In this document: piece by piece, positions 8,090-16,676 of the stretch
Layout of the letters: each line of letters begins with the position of its first letter
Numbering within the stretch: position 1 is the stretch's first letter
Assembly: GCF_001042485.2 (NCBI RefSeq)
Contig: NZ_LBMN02000020.1
Span: 1-46,962 of the forward strand
Direction of reading: 5' to 3'
Length of the DNA: 46,962 bases
Source of the DNA: Bacillus paralicheniformis
GTDB lineage: Bacteria > Bacillota > Bacilli > Bacillales > Bacillaceae
The notes under the pieces: generated by a model
Databases searched by the model: none
The model's input: the letters and a program-made list of their open reading frames with translations, nothing else
What the model was told of the DNA's origin: nothing
Made by a program: the position numbers and the translations under genes

Positions 8090-9439
8090 CTATTGGTGAT
8101 GTAACGCCTCGTAAATAGCTGTAATGACGCTGCCGTACTTTCCGGTTGCAAATGCGTCACCTTCAAATTGATTCGGGTTTTCTTTAGGGTTGATGACAGG
8201 AGAGTGCTTTTTATTGGTTAACAACACAATGCCGATTTGATACACGGGATCGATGATAGTGACGGTTCCCGTCCAGCCGGTATGGCCGTATGCCTTGTTG
8301 CTGGCGTGCTTGCCGAACATCCACTCCATATCGGTATTGCCGTTAAGCCGCCATCCTAGTCCATATGTGGGATTTGTTTTTGACGGCTCAGTAAATTGTG
8401 AAATGACCGAACGGCTGAATAGATGCTGTTTCCCGTAACCCCCGCCGTTCAGCATGACTTGAAGGAGCACTGCTGCGTCGTCAACGGTGGAAAAAAGGCC
8501 GGCATGCCCAGAGACGCCTTCCATTGAATAGAACGCTTTTTCATCGTGGACTTCCCCTTGAAGCGTGTAAGTTCTGATATTTGGAAACAAGATGGTGCCA
8601 TCTCTGGTGTTTCCCTTTCGTTCCGTAGCTGCAAAATGCGGCGGTTTAAAGCCCTTTTGGAGCGGATTAAACAAAGTATGCCGCAACCCGAGAGGCCGGT
8701 AAAATTGGTTTTCAACAAAGGTATCTAAACGCTCGTTTGTGACTTTTTCTATGATCAGCCCGAGGAGCATATAGTCGATGTCACTGTAAATTTGTTTTGT
8801 GCCGGGTTCATATGACAAGGGGGTTTTGACAAGATATTCAAGCGTTTTGCTCCGTGACTGAGAGTAGAGGTGTCCGGCTGCTTTCGGGTCGTAATAGTTC
8901 CAGCTTGCAGGGAAGCCTGCGTGATGGTGGAGCAAATCTATGACGCGGAGCCGGTTTTTTCCCTTTACATCGTCTTCCGGGTGATCATTGAAATCAGAAA
9001 GATAATGTGAAATGTTTTTGTTCAAGTCAAGCTTTCCGGTGCTCACTAAATGCTGCAAGGCAAAATTGACGGCATACATTTTTGTATTGGAGGCGAGGTC
9101 AAACATCGTGTTTGCTTTCATTTTTTTTGGATGTTTGAGCGTCGAGAGGCCGTTGTATTTCTGCTTGTAGCCGTATGCTTCTTTTTTGACGATTTTTCCG
9201 TCTTTTATCAAAATCAAGGCAGCCCCGGGAAAGCCCGCTTTGACATCCTGTTCGATCAGACGGTCCACGACTTTAAGCTTTTCCGAAGAAAAACCGGCTT
9301 CTTCAGGTGTTTTCGCCTTCGTTAATACGGGATATGTCAGCTGACCTGTTGTCTCGTTCGCAATTGCAGTCTGTGCTGATGACTGAAGCGGGAAAAAGCA
9401 TGTCAGCAACAATAGGGACGATGCTGCAGCGCTGATCAT
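8090..9439 (-). CDS. amiE: N-acetylmuramyl-L-alanine amidase AmiE (YbbE), beta-lactamase fold
   Basis: The 449-aa serine hydrolase removes peptide stems from MurNAc outside the cell, the first step before NagZ acts. A hydrophobic N-terminus ([21 protein letters not shown]) is an export signal. The catalytic motif is S117-N-T-K120 in [23 protein letters not shown] and GHTGWTG follow. The listed start is the first ATG, but it has no nearby Shine-Dalgarno. An in-frame CTG at 9451, giving an N-terminus of (M)KKFMIS, lies nine bases after AAAGGAG and is a better candidate. The gene lies 14 bp upstream of nagZ. Confidence 0.92.
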   Translation of the reverse strand: MISAAASSLLLLTCFFPLQSSAQTAIANETTGQLTYPVLTKAKTPEEAGFSSEKLKVVDRLIEQDVKAGFPGAALILIKDGKIVKKEAYGYKQKYNGLSTLKHPKKMKANTMFDLASNTKMYAVNFALQHLVSTGKLDLNKNISHYLSDFNDHPEDDVKGKNRLRVIDLLHHHAGFPASWNYYDPKAAGHLYSQSRSKTLEYLVKTPLSYEPGTKQIYSDIDYMLLGLIIEKVTNERLDTFVENQFYRPLGLRHTLFNPLQKGFKPPHFAATERKGNTRDGTILFPNIRTYTLQGEVHDEKAFYSMEGVSGHAGLFSTVDDAAVLLQVMLNGGGYGKQHLFSRSVISQFTEPSKTNPTYGLGWRLNGNTDMEWMFGKHASNKAYGHTGWTGTVTIIDPVYQIGIVLLTNKKHSPVINPKENPNQFEGDAFATGKYGSVITAIYEALHHQ

Positions 9440-9505
9440 AAACTTTTTCAGCTTGCTTCACTCCTTTCTGTCAAAAAATGCATAGTGGGAATTTTAAACA
9501 AACGT

Positions 9506-10873
9506 TTAATCAAATTCAACTGCCATATCGTCTTTAAAACCAAAGAGATATGTTAAGGCAAAGCCGGCAGCATAGGAAATAAACAAACCGAGAATATACA
9601 AAAGAACTTGGTGGGTATGGACTAAAAATGACAAAGGAAGACCTGATACGCCTATCGATTCGGTCGCGATTTTGAAATACGCTTGAAAGGCTCCACCTAC
9701 TCCGGCGCCGAGGCACGCGGTTAAAAACGGACGTCCGAGTGGAAGAGTTACACCGAATATGAGCGGTTCACCGATTCCGAGCAGGCCTGACGGCAGTCCG
9801 CCGGCAATGGCTCTTTTGAGCTTTGCTTTTTTTGTTTTGAAATAGATCGCAAAAGCGGCGCCTACTTGACCTGCGCCCCCCATAGCCAGAATCGGCAGCA
9901 ACGGGTCATCGCCGATTGAATTGATTAATTCCATATGAACGGGTGTCAATCCCTGGTGCAGTCCGGTTACGACGAGCGGAAGGAAGGTGGCCCCCAGTAC
10001 AAAGCCGGCGATAATGCCGCCGAGATCTAAGATGGCGAGAAGTCCTGACGTAATGGCGTCAGATATCAAGCCGCCGACAGGCATGAAGACAACGTAAGTG
10101 ACGATTCCTGTGATGAGAAGGGAGACTGTAGGTGTGATGATGATGTCGAGTGAATGAGGTACAAGGCGCCTGACCCGTTTTTCGAGAAAAGCGATAAATG
10201 CAGCTGCGAATAAAATACCGATTAAACCGCCGCGTCCCGGCAAAAGCGCTTCACCGAAAAGCGAAATATCACCAACGGCCGGGTTAATGATTAAAATACC
10301 GGCTAATCCGCCGAGTGCGGGGGAGCCGCCGAATTCTTTCGCCGTATTGACCCCGACCAGGATGCCCAAATACGTAAATAAACCTGAACCTATTACCGTT
10401 AAAATAATGGCGGTTTGTGATGTTTCAGCGAGCCAGCCTGCTTGGATAACGGCTTTGGTGATTCCGGTAATCAAGCCTGAGGCGACCAAAGCGGGGATCA
10501 GCGGTATAAAAATGCTTGCGATCCGCCGAAGAAACAATTTAAAAGGCGTAGCGTTTTTCTTGGAAATCTCAGCTTTATGTTTGGCTGCGGATTGTTTTAA
10601 GTCAACGTCTTCCGCGGATTGAAGCAACTTCCCGAATTCGTCTGATACGTGCTGTACGACGCCGGTGCCGAGGATAATCTGAAGCGTTTCCTCCTCAACG
10701 ACGCCAATCACGCCTTCAAGCGCTTTGATTGAGCCGATGTCGGTTTTTTGACTGTTGACAGGCGTGATGCGCAGGCGCGTCATACAATGGGTATAATCCG
10801 CGACGTTAGACGGGCCGCCGATGTGTTGTAAAATCAGTTTTGCCAGGCCGGCATATTTTTTCTCATCGCTCAT
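9506..10873 (-). CDS. murP: MurNAc-specific PTS component IIBC (MurP, YbbF)
   Basis: The 455-aa membrane protein imports and phosphorylates N-acetylmuramic acid to MurNAc-6-phosphate. Residues 1-90 are the EIIB domain with the phosphorylated cysteine in ADYTHCMTRLRI (Cys30). Residues from about 105 form the EIIC channel, with several membrane helices and the family segments GIGEPLIFGVTLPLGRPF and TGLHQGLTPVHMELI. No IIA domain is present, so it must borrow the glucose-type IIA, as in the B. subtilis homologue. It lies 16 bp after murR with a GGGGG-containing Shine-Dalgarno. Confidence 0.94.
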   Translation of the reverse strand: MSDEKKYAGLAKLILQHIGGPSNVADYTHCMTRLRITPVNSQKTDIGSIKALEGVIGVVEEETLQIILGTGVVQHVSDEFGKLLQSAEDVDLKQSAAKHKAEISKKNATPFKLFLRRIASIFIPLIPALVASGLITGITKAVIQAGWLAETSQTAIILTVIGSGLFTYLGILVGVNTAKEFGGSPALGGLAGILIINPAVGDISLFGEALLPGRGGLIGILFAAAFIAFLEKRVRRLVPHSLDIIITPTVSLLITGIVTYVVFMPVGGLISDAITSGLLAILDLGGIIAGFVLGATFLPLVVTGLHQGLTPVHMELINSIGDDPLLPILAMGGAGQVGAAFAIYFKTKKAKLKRAIAGGLPSGLLGIGEPLIFGVTLPLGRPFLTACLGAGVGGAFQAYFKIATESIGVSGLPLSFLVHTHQVLLYILGLFISYAAGFALTYLFGFKDDMAVEFD

Positions 10874-10889
10874 TTTATATCCCCCTTTT

Positions 10890-11747
10890 TTACAATTCGC
10901 TCATTCCCATCATGCGGATGGCCGCTTTTGTTTGATCAATATACTGAATGATGTCCTCGTAGCGCTCCGCGGCTATGCCTAAAAACAGAATGTCAATCAT
11001 GTAAAGCTGAGTTAAACGAGAGGAGGTGGCGGCGCTGCGAAACGGCGCTTCGTTTGAGCATGACGTATACAGGGCGATATCGCTTAATGAAGAGACAGCA
11101 GACTGTCCAAACCGCGTCAGTCCAATGGTTTTAATGCCATGTTTTTTGGCGAGTCTGACTGCATTGGCGATTTCATGCGTTTCTCCTGAATGGGATATGG
11201 CAAACAGAACGTCATTCTCGCCGGCATTGGCGATTAATGTCGCGACAAGATGCATATCACTAAAAGCGGTGGCTTTTTTATTGATGCGCAAAAATTTCTG
11301 CTGGGCATCTTGTGCGACGATTCCTGAAGCCCCGATCCCGCAAAAATGAACCGTTTCTGCGTTGATCAGTATTTGAATCGCTTTTTGAAGATCTTCGTGG
11401 TCAATGTTTTCAAAGGTATCGCGAATCGCCTGAATCGAATTGCTGGTTGTTTTTTGAACGATTGAATGGAGCGGCTCTTGCGGTTCGATATCCCGGTATC
11501 CCTGATCAGACGGTTTCATTAAATCGCCGGCGACCCTCATTTTTAAATCTTGAAAGCCTTTCAGCCCCAGAGATTTGCAGAGCCGTATTGCCGCCGCCCC
11601 GCTTGTCTTTGCCGAAGAGCTCACCTCTTGAATGGTGCCGTTTACGACCTCGTGTGGGTTTTTCAAAATGTATTCGGCAAGCTTTCGTTCAGATTGCGGC
11701 AATCTGTGAAGCATATTCTGAATGATTTCCAATCCTCCTGCAGCCAT
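10890..11747 (-). CDS. murR: RpiR-family regulator MurR (YbbH)
   Basis: The 285-aa product has an N-terminal RpiR helix-turn-helix (residues 1-77, with LPQSERKLAEYILKNP and SAAAIRLCKSLGLKGFQDLK-type features). A C-terminal SIS sugar-phosphate-binding domain (about 120-270) carries FCGIGASGIVAQDAQQKF and AISHSGETHEIANAVRLAK. By analogy with B. subtilis and E. coli MurR it represses the MurNAc operon and is relieved by MurNAc-6-P. Candidate operators are two direct repeats upstream of murQ. The gene sits between murQ and murP. Confidence 0.92.
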   Translation of the reverse strand: MAAGGLEIIQNMLHRLPQSERKLAEYILKNPHEVVNGTIQEVSSSAKTSGAAAIRLCKSLGLKGFQDLKMRVAGDLMKPSDQGYRDIEPQEPLHSIVQKTTSNSIQAIRDTFENIDHEDLQKAIQILINAETVHFCGIGASGIVAQDAQQKFLRINKKATAFSDMHLVATLIANAGENDVLFAISHSGETHEIANAVRLAKKHGIKTIGLTRFGQSAVSSLSDIALYTSCSNEAPFRSAATSSRLTQLYMIDILFLGIAAERYEDIIQYIDQTKAAIRMMGMSEL

Positions 11748-11765
11748 TGTTTCTTCCTTTCTTCT

Positions 11766-12683
11766 TTAAACTTGGTCTTCATAAATGGATAGAGCTTTTT
11801 CGATATCGCCTTCTGATTTCTCAAGCAGGTTTTCGGAAGCGGCCGCATCTTCGTTTGTTTTCAGCATGATGATGGCGGTTTTGACTTGGTTATGGGATTT
11901 TTCTAACGCTAGTGCCGCCGCTTCTTTTGGAACACCTGTGACCGTTTGGATGATGCGAATCGCCCGCTCCTTTAATTTGTCATTGCTTACTTTTACGTCT
12001 ACCATGAGGTTTTCATAGACTTTTCCCATTTTGATCATGGCCGCCGTTGAGATCATGTTTAAAATCATTTTATGAGCGGTTGCTGCTTTCATTCTCGTCG
12101 ATCCGGCAATAACTTCAGGGCCGACGACCACTTCTATGCTGTGATCTGACACCTGGCTGATCGCCGAGTTTTCGTTGCATGTCAGTGAGACGGTCTTGGC
12201 GCCACTTTCCCTGGCATACTTCAAAGCGCCGAGAACGTATGGAGTCCGACCACTGGCGGCGATTCCGATTACGGTATCATTGTTTGAGAGGTTAACGGCT
12301 GATAAATCCCGTCTGCCGAATGCCTCGTGATCTTCAGCGCCTTCGACGGCTTTGTACAGAGCTTTTTCTCCTCCTGCAATGATGCCAATGACCGACTCGG
12401 GAGATATGCTGAACGTCGGCGGGCATTCAGCTGCATCGAGTACGCCGAGTCTCCCGCTTGTACCGGCACCGATGTAGATGATCCGTCCCCCTTTCTTTAA
12501 CGACCCGACGGCGAAGTCAACGGCGGTCTTAACTTCTGGTAAGACTTCTTGTACAGCTTCGGCCACAGTTTTGTCTTCATCATTGATGATTTTCAAAATA
12601 TCAATCGTCTTTGCCTGGTGAATGCGCCTGGATCTTTCATTCCGGCGTTCGGTCGTTAATGAACCTAAATGGCTGTTTTCCAT
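11766..12683 (-). CDS. murQ: N-acetylmuramic acid-6-phosphate etherase MurQ (YbbI)
   Basis: This cytoplasmic enzyme cleaves the lactyl ether of MurNAc-6-P to give GlcNAc-6-P and D-lactate. The 305-aa length is normal. The SIS fold shows [27 protein letters not shown] residues at about 70-92 and [16 protein letters not shown]; a C-terminal UBA-like helical bundle starts near residue 235. I chose ATG 12683 because AGGAGGAG lies six bases upstream; an in-frame TTG at 12689 overlaps that site. It is the first gene of the recycling operon and directly follows the promoter and repeat operators. Confidence 0.94.
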   Translation of the reverse strand: MENSHLGSLTTERRNERSRRIHQAKTIDILKIINDEDKTVAEAVQEVLPEVKTAVDFAVGSLKKGGRIIYIGAGTSGRLGVLDAAECPPTFSISPESVIGIIAGGEKALYKAVEGAEDHEAFGRRDLSAVNLSNNDTVIGIAASGRTPYVLGALKYARESGAKTVSLTCNENSAISQVSDHSIEVVVGPEVIAGSTRMKAATAHKMILNMISTAAMIKMGKVYENLMVDVKVSNDKLKERAIRIIQTVTGVPKEAAALALEKSHNQVKTAIIMLKTNEDAAASENLLEKSEGDIEKALSIYEDQV

Positions 12684-12728
12684 CGACAACTCCTCCTGAT
12701 GATGAAGTGCATATATTTCTTAATTTTC

Positions 12729-12791
12729 AGTATATTAAGGGTGGAATATTATTTCAATAACAAAAGGTAAATATTAAAATTTTATTTCAAT
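12729..12791 (-). promoter_or_regulatory. mur operon promoter with two direct-repeat operators
   Basis: On the minus strand TTGAAA (12757-12752) and TATACT (12734-12729) are 17 bp apart and form a sigmaA promoter. The decamer ATTGAAATAA occurs twice in the same orientation, at 12749-12758 and 12782-12791, exactly 33 bp apart. The proximal copy covers the -35 element. These are good candidates for MurR binding. Confidence 0.6.
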
Positions 12792-12816
12792 GAAGTTCTA
12801 AACAACGGATTGCCGA

Positions 12817-12846
12817 CATAAAATAAAGCGCAGATGAACTGCGCTT
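12817..12846 (-). terminator. Terminator after ybbK
   Basis: AAGCGCAG and CTGCGCTT form an 8-bp stem with a 5-nt loop. The minus-strand product continues into TTATTTTATG. It separates ybbK from the mur promoter region. Confidence 0.8.
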
Positions 12847-12857
12847 ATGTTCAGGTA

Positions 12858-13310
12858 TTACAGCTCGTCTATTTGGTGTTCGGAAATCACGCGGAAGCCT
12901 TCTTTTTTCAGAAGCGCCGCCGTAACGCCGTTGCCGGCTATTTTTTGGCTTGAGAAACTTCCATCGTATATATGGCCGCTACCGCAAGACGGGCTGTTTT
13001 CCTTCAACACGATCGTATCAGCCTTGATTTGCCTTGCCATCTCCAATGTTAGATAAGCTCCTTTTATATACAGGCCTGTTACGTCTTTTCCGGATTGTGT
13101 CTTGATCACCGCCCTGCCGTCTAAAACGTCTTCTCCCGACCCGCCTATAATTTCGGCCGGTTCCCTTGGCGTTTGAAATCCGCCGAGCAGCTCGGGACAA
13201 GCAATCACCGCTTTTTTTTCTTCAACAAGCTTATTGATTTTCCCCACATAGCTGTGCGATCCGTTATAGCGGCATTCCACCCCGGCCAGACATGAACTTA
13301 CCAGTATCAT
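12858..13310 (-). CDS. ybbK: DUF523 family protein YbbK
   Basis: The 150-aa product shows the DUF523 pattern of conserved cysteines: MILVSSCLAGVECRYNG at the N-terminus, VIACPELLGGFQTPREPAEI in the middle and LKENSPSCGSGHIYDGSF near residue 105. The cysteines suggest metal or Fe-S binding or redox chemistry, but no activity is established. In B. subtilis ybbK lies in the same interval between the mur operon and the tRNA/sigW region. The neighbouring B. subtilis gene ybbJ is absent here. Confidence 0.88.
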   Translation of the reverse strand: MILVSSCLAGVECRYNGSHSYVGKINKLVEEKKAVIACPELLGGFQTPREPAEIIGGSGEDVLDGRAVIKTQSGKDVTGLYIKGAYLTLEMARQIKADTIVLKENSPSCGSGHIYDGSFSSQKIAGNGVTAALLKKEGFRVISEHQIDEL

Positions 13311-13422
13311 TTTTCGCGTCCCCTCTCTTGCACATCAGATAGCCCTATTTTAAACAAAATTTCTGCGTTTTTCTCAATGTTTATGAATAAAAAATTTGAA
13401 AATAAAAATTTTAATTTACCCC

Positions 13423-13452
13423 TTTACAAATGGGGAGGAACCTGTATATAAT
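13423..13452 (+). promoter_or_regulatory. Promoter of the tRNA cluster
   Basis: TTTACA (13423-13428) and a perfect TATAAT (13447-13452) are 18 bp apart, and the first tRNA begins 42 bp downstream. The region upstream is very AT rich, like an UP element. Confidence 0.75.
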
Positions 13453-13494
13453 AACTTTTGTCAGCTTTACGAGAGCTGCTTGAAACACGATGAT

Positions 13495-13569
13495 GGCCCG
13501 TTGGTCAAGTGGTTAAGACACCGCCCTTTCACGGCGGTAACACGGGTTCGAATCCCGTACGGGTCACCA
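13495..13569 (+). tRNA. tRNA-Glu (anticodon TTC)
   Basis: The acceptor stem GGCCCGT pairs with ACGGGTC, the anticodon loop is CTTTCAC with TTC, the T loop is GGTTCGAATCC and CCA is encoded. It is the first tRNA of the five-gene cluster. Confidence 0.97.
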
Positions 13570-13630
13570 TTCTTTTTTGGACAGCACGCTGCGAATGCCG
13601 GAATTTTTAAAAGGAAGGCATGCTAAGGTC

Positions 13631-13669
13631 GCAACGTCCTGTTGCAACGCGCACTTGTACGTCCTGTAC
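13631..13669 (+). repeat. Two tandem mini-hairpins in the tRNA-Glu/tRNA-Val spacer
   Basis: GCAAC-GTCCT-GTTGC (13631-13645) and GTAC-GTCCT-GTAC (13657-13669) are two adjacent inverted repeats with identical GTCCT loops. They lie in the roughly 100-nt spacer and may be tRNA precursor processing structures. Their function is unknown. Confidence 0.5.
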
Positions 13670-13672
13670 TGC

Positions 13673-13748
13673 GGAGGATTAGCTCAGCTGGGAGAGCATC
13701 TGCCTTACAAGCAGAGGGTCGGCGGTTCGATCCCGTCATCCTCCACCA
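13673..13748 (+). tRNA. tRNA-Val (anticodon TAC)
   Basis: The acceptor stem GGAGGAT pairs with ATCCTCC, the anticodon stem TGCCT/AGCAG-type loop holds TAC (CTTACAA), and CCA is encoded at 13746-13748. Confidence 0.97.
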
Positions 13749-13807
13749 TTTTTTCGGATCGGTTTTTGTCACAACCGCGCCGGTAACTGCATAAGATACC
13801 GTATCAT

Positions 13808-13880
<73 letters not shown>

Positions 13881-13888
13881 CTGTTTTT

Positions 13889-13973
13889 GGAGGGGTAGCG
13901 AAGTGGCTAAACGCGGCGGACTGTAAATCCGCTCCCTCAGGGTTCGGCGGTTCGAATCCGTCCCCCTCCACCA
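13889..13973 (+). tRNA. tRNA-Tyr (anticodon GTA)
   Basis: This is an 85-nt class II tRNA with a long variable arm (CTCCCTCAGGGTTCGGC region). The acceptor stem GGAGGGG pairs with CCCCTCC, the anticodon is GTA in CTGTAAA, and CCA is encoded. Confidence 0.97.
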
Positions 13974-13977
13974 TTTT

Positions 13978-14049
13978 TGGGCTATAGCCAAGCGGTAAGG
14001 CAACGGACTTTGACTCCGTCATGCGCTGGTTCGAATCCAGCTAGCCCAG
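13978..14049 (+). tRNA. tRNA-Gln (anticodon TTG)
   Basis: The acceptor stem TGGGCTA pairs with TAGCCCA, and the anticodon loop CTTTGAC carries TTG. CCA is not encoded. It is the last tRNA before the terminator. Confidence 0.96.
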
Positions 14050-14054
14050 TTTTT

Positions 14055-14081
14055 GGACATCCTGTTTGGATGTCCTTTTTA
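14055..14081 (+). terminator. Terminator of the tRNA cluster
   Basis: GGACATCC and GGATGTCC form an 8-bp stem with a 5-nt loop (TGTTT), followed by TTTTTATTTT. Confidence 0.9.
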
Positions 14082-14120
14082 TTTTGTCTTTTTTGTATAA
14101 CTATTCAAAAAAATGTCTTG

Positions 14121-14150
14121 TTGAGTCAATTCTGAATTGGAAGGTACAAT
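14121..14150 (+). promoter_or_regulatory. rocF promoter with palindrome in its spacer
   Basis: TTGAGT (14121-14126) and TACAAT (14145-14150) are 18 bp apart. The spacer holds the perfect palindrome CAATTC-T-GAATTG (14127-14139), a candidate operator. There is no sigma54-type GG/GC element here, unlike the B. subtilis rocDEF promoter. Confidence 0.5.
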
Positions 14151-14174
14151 GAAGGTCTGAAAGGGGGATATCAT

Positions 14175-15089
14175 ATGTTAAAACAGCAGATTTCTATGAT
14201 CGGCGTACCGATGGATCTCGGTCAGCTGAGGCGGGGAGTTGATATGGGACCGAGCGCGATTCGCTGTGCCGGTGTTAATGAAAGGTTAGAAAGCCTTTGT
14301 CAGGATATTGAAGACCTCGGCGATATGACGATCGGGCAAAGAGAGGATGAGAAAGAAGGCGGGGAGCCGGCAGCTGAAGAGCTGAGAAACTTGAAAGCGA
14401 TTACAAAGGCAAGTGCAAAACTTGCTGAGACCGTTGATAAGATCATGGCTTCAGGTGCTTTTCCGCTCGTGCTGGGCGGTGACCACAGCATTGCGATCGG
14501 AACGCTTGCCGGCCTTGTGAAGCATTATCAAAACCTGGGTGTGATCTGGTATGATGCCCATGCTGATTTAAATACGAAAGAAACGTCTCCTTCAGGCAAT
14601 ATTCACGGCATGCCGCTCGCCATCAGCCTGGGGATCGGCCATGAAGGGCTGACAGGCATCTATGGAAAAGAAACGAAAATTAAAGCGGAGAACATCGTCA
14701 TCATTGGTGCGAGGTCACTTGATGACGGGGAAAAAGAATTGATTCGCGACAAAGGGATCAAAGTGTATACAATGCATGAAATCGACCGCCTCGGCATGAC
14801 GAGGGTGATGGAAGAAACGATAGACTATTTGCGCGGCAGAACGGACGGTGTCCATCTGTCACTCGATTTAGACGCGCTTGATCCGAACGATGCGCCGGGT
14901 GTCGGAACCCCGGTAGCGGGAGGCATCAGTTACAGGGAAAGCCACCTGGCGATGGAAATGCTGGAGGAATCGAAGCTGATTACTTCCGCTGAGTTTGTCG
15001 AAGTCAACCCGATATTGGATGAGAAAAACAGGACGGCGGAAGCGGCTGTCGCCTTAATGGGGTCGCTGTTTGGCGAAAAGCTGCTATAA
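14175..15089 (+). CDS. rocF: Arginase
   Basis: The 304-aa enzyme hydrolyses L-arginine to ornithine and urea. The binuclear manganese ligands are visible in GGDHSIAIGT, WYDAHADLNTKETSPSGNIHG and LSLDLDALDPNDAPG. The last motif, GGISYRESHLAMEM, and the C-terminal VEVNPILDEKNRTAEAAV are also standard. The length equals that of other bacterial arginases. It is monocistronic, between the tRNA terminator and its own terminator, rather than with rocD/rocE as in B. subtilis. Placement next to sigW and cdaA is, as I recall, seen in other Bacillus species. Confidence 0.95.
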   Translation: MLKQQISMIGVPMDLGQLRRGVDMGPSAIRCAGVNERLESLCQDIEDLGDMTIGQREDEKEGGEPAAEELRNLKAITKASAKLAETVDKIMASGAFPLVLGGDHSIAIGTLAGLVKHYQNLGVIWYDAHADLNTKETSPSGNIHGMPLAISLGIGHEGLTGIYGKETKIKAENIVIIGARSLDDGEKELIRDKGIKVYTMHEIDRLGMTRVMEETIDYLRGRTDGVHLSLDLDALDPNDAPGVGTPVAGGISYRESHLAMEMLEESKLITSAEFVEVNPILDEKNRTAEAAVALMGSLFGEKLL

Positions 15090-15101
15090 ATACGGTTGAA
15101 G

Positions 15102-15125
15102 AGCGGCCTCTGGCTGCTTTTTTTT
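15102..15125 (+). terminator. rocF terminator
   Basis: AGCGGCC and GGCTGCT (one G-T pair) form a 7-bp stem with a TCT loop, followed by seven T residues. Confidence 0.85.
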
Positions 15126-15251
15126 ATGAAGAAGTCTCAACTTCATAATATTTAGGTTGTATAATAATTTTAAGCTAATATTAAGCGCATGATCCCTGTC
15201 AAAGCATCTACACCCTGCCAAAAATTTGATAAACTATTTTTATGAATTTAA

Positions 15252-15277
15252 TGAAACCTTATAAAAATCAATTCGTA
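15252..15277 (+). promoter_or_regulatory. SigmaW autoregulatory promoter
   Basis: TGAAAC (15252-15257), a 16-bp spacer and CGTA (15274-15277) match the sigmaW consensus exactly, 37 bp before the sigW start codon. This is the well-known positive autoregulation of sigW. Confidence 0.92.
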
Positions 15278-15313
15278 TACATAAAGACCGGTGAAGGCAG
15301 AGGTTAGATAAAT

Positions 15314-15877
15314 ATGGAAACAATGATTAAAAAAAGAATCAAACAGGTGAAAAAAGGCGATCGTAACGCATTTGCAGACATTATGGATATTTACAAAGAC
15401 AAAATTTATCAGCTTTGCTACCGTATGCTCGGCAATGCGCATGAGGCGGAAGATATTGCGCAGGAAGCGTTTATCAGAGCATACGTGAATATCGACAGTT
15501 TTGATATCAACCGGAAATTTTCCACATGGCTTTATCGAATCGCAACCAATTTGACCATCGATCGTATCCGTAAAAAAAAGCCGGACTATTACTTGGATGC
15601 AGAGGTGGCGGGGACTGAAGGACTGACGATGTATTCCCAGGTTGCGGCGGATGTTGCGCTTCCAGAGGATGAAGTGGTTTCTTTGGAGCTGCACAGCACC
15701 ATCCAGGAAAAAATCTTAAGGCTTCCCGATAAATACAGGACGGTCATCGTATTAAAGTACATTGATGAGCTCTCACTCATTGAGATCAGTGAAATCCTTA
15801 ATATTCCCGTAGGTACGGTAAAAACGAGGATACACAGGGGCAGAGAGGCTCTCAGAAAACAATTAAGGGATCTTTAA
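15314..15877 (+). CDS. sigW: ECF sigma factor SigW
   Basis: The 187-aa sigma factor has only regions 2 and 4. Region 2 (about 20-95) includes AHEAEDIAQEAFIRAYVNI and FSTWLYRIATNLTIDRIRKK. Region 4 (about 130-185) includes LPDKYRTVIVLKYIDELS and the helix-turn-helix EISEILNIPVGTVKTRIHRG. SigmaW drives the cell-envelope stress and antibiotic-detoxification regulon. It is cotranscribed with its anti-sigma gene, whose start lies 13 bp downstream, and is preceded by a consensus sigmaW promoter. Confidence 0.97.
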   Translation: METMIKKRIKQVKKGDRNAFADIMDIYKDKIYQLCYRMLGNAHEAEDIAQEAFIRAYVNIDSFDINRKFSTWLYRIATNLTIDRIRKKKPDYYLDAEVAGTEGLTMYSQVAADVALPEDEVVSLELHSTIQEKILRLPDKYRTVIVLKYIDELSLIEISEILNIPVGTVKTRIHRGREALRKQLRDL

Positions 15878-15890
15878 GTGGGGTGATGAA

Positions 15891-16511
15891 ATGAGCTGTC
15901 CGGAGGATATTGTTCAGCTTATGCATAAATACCTTGACGGAGACATACTACCGGAAGATGAATCGCAATTAAAAGAGCACCTCCAATCATGTGAAGGCTG
16001 CAAAAAGCACCTTCATGAAATGGAAAAATCCATCGCTCTTGTCCAGAGCACGTCGCATCTTACAGCTCCGGCGAACTTTACAGCCGATGTGCTGGCGAAC
16101 CTGCCGAAGGAAAAGCGGACGGCATCGATCAACAGGTGGCTTAAAGCCCATCCGTTTTTAGTGGCGGCAGCTTTATTTACAATTTTGATGGGCGGCAGCT
16201 TTTTCTCCAGCTGGAAAAACGATCAGGATTTCAGCGTATCCAGCCAGCCCAATCTCGTAGTAAAAAACAACACGGTCATCGTACCTGAAGGCGAAGTTGT
16301 CAAAGGCGATGTGACCGTGAAAAACGGAAAGCTGATTATAGAGGGCAAAGTCGACGGCGATGTCACGATTGTTAATGGCGAAAAATATACGGCTTCAGCA
16401 GGACAAGTCACCGGTCAGATCCATGAGATCAACGAGATGTTCGACTGGATGTGGTATAAGATCAAATCGACCGGAAAATCGGTTTTGGGCATGAAGGAGT
16501 CTAAAGAATAG
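15891..16511 (+). CDS. rsiW: Anti-sigma-W factor RsiW
   Basis: The 206-aa single-pass membrane protein holds SigW inactive. The cytoplasmic zinc-binding anti-sigma (ZAS) domain is at residues 1-50, with HLQSCEGCKKH giving the HxxxCxxC ligands. A linker follows, then a membrane helix at about residues 86-107 (PFLVAAALFTILMGGSFFSS) and an extracellular domain. In B. subtilis it is cut by PrsW, RasP and Clp proteases under envelope stress. The length (B. subtilis 208) and position are as expected. Confidence 0.95.
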   Translation: MSCPEDIVQLMHKYLDGDILPEDESQLKEHLQSCEGCKKHLHEMEKSIALVQSTSHLTAPANFTADVLANLPKEKRTASINRWLKAHPFLVAAALFTILMGGSFFSSWKNDQDFSVSSQPNLVVKNNTVIVPEGEVVKGDVTVKNGKLIIEGKVDGDVTIVNGEKYTASAGQVTGQIHEINEMFDWMWYKIKSTGKSVLGMKESKE

Positions 16512-16545
16512 AGCAAAGCGGGCGAATGAGCTTTGCTCTTTTTTT
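16511..16545 (+). terminator. sigW-rsiW terminator
   Basis: GAGCAAAG and CTTTGCTC form an 8-bp stem starting at the last base of the rsiW stop codon, followed by seven T residues. It separates the sigW operon from cdaA. Confidence 0.9.
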
Positions 16546-16560
16546 ATGAGGGGCCGCCAT

Positions 16561-16590
16561 TTCACTTGGAAAATCAATTTGTGCTATAAT
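16561..16590 (+). promoter_or_regulatory. Promoter of cdaA-cdaR-glmM
   Basis: A perfect TATAAT at 16585-16590 is preceded after 18 bp by TTCACT (16561-16566). The -35 match is weak. The position is right for a separate promoter after the rsiW terminator. Confidence 0.5.
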
Positions 16591-16676
16591 AGCCTCTGTA
16601 TATGTAAAAATAATAGATCATACCATTTTGAAACATATTAACCTTACTAATGACTGAATTCTTGGAGGACGAGGAA

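Noticed and set aside
9494..9509. TTAAAC-AAAC-GTTTAA dyad at the murP stop as a CcpA site
   Set aside because: It lacks the central CG context and full match of a cre site and lies at the end of a gene inside the operon.
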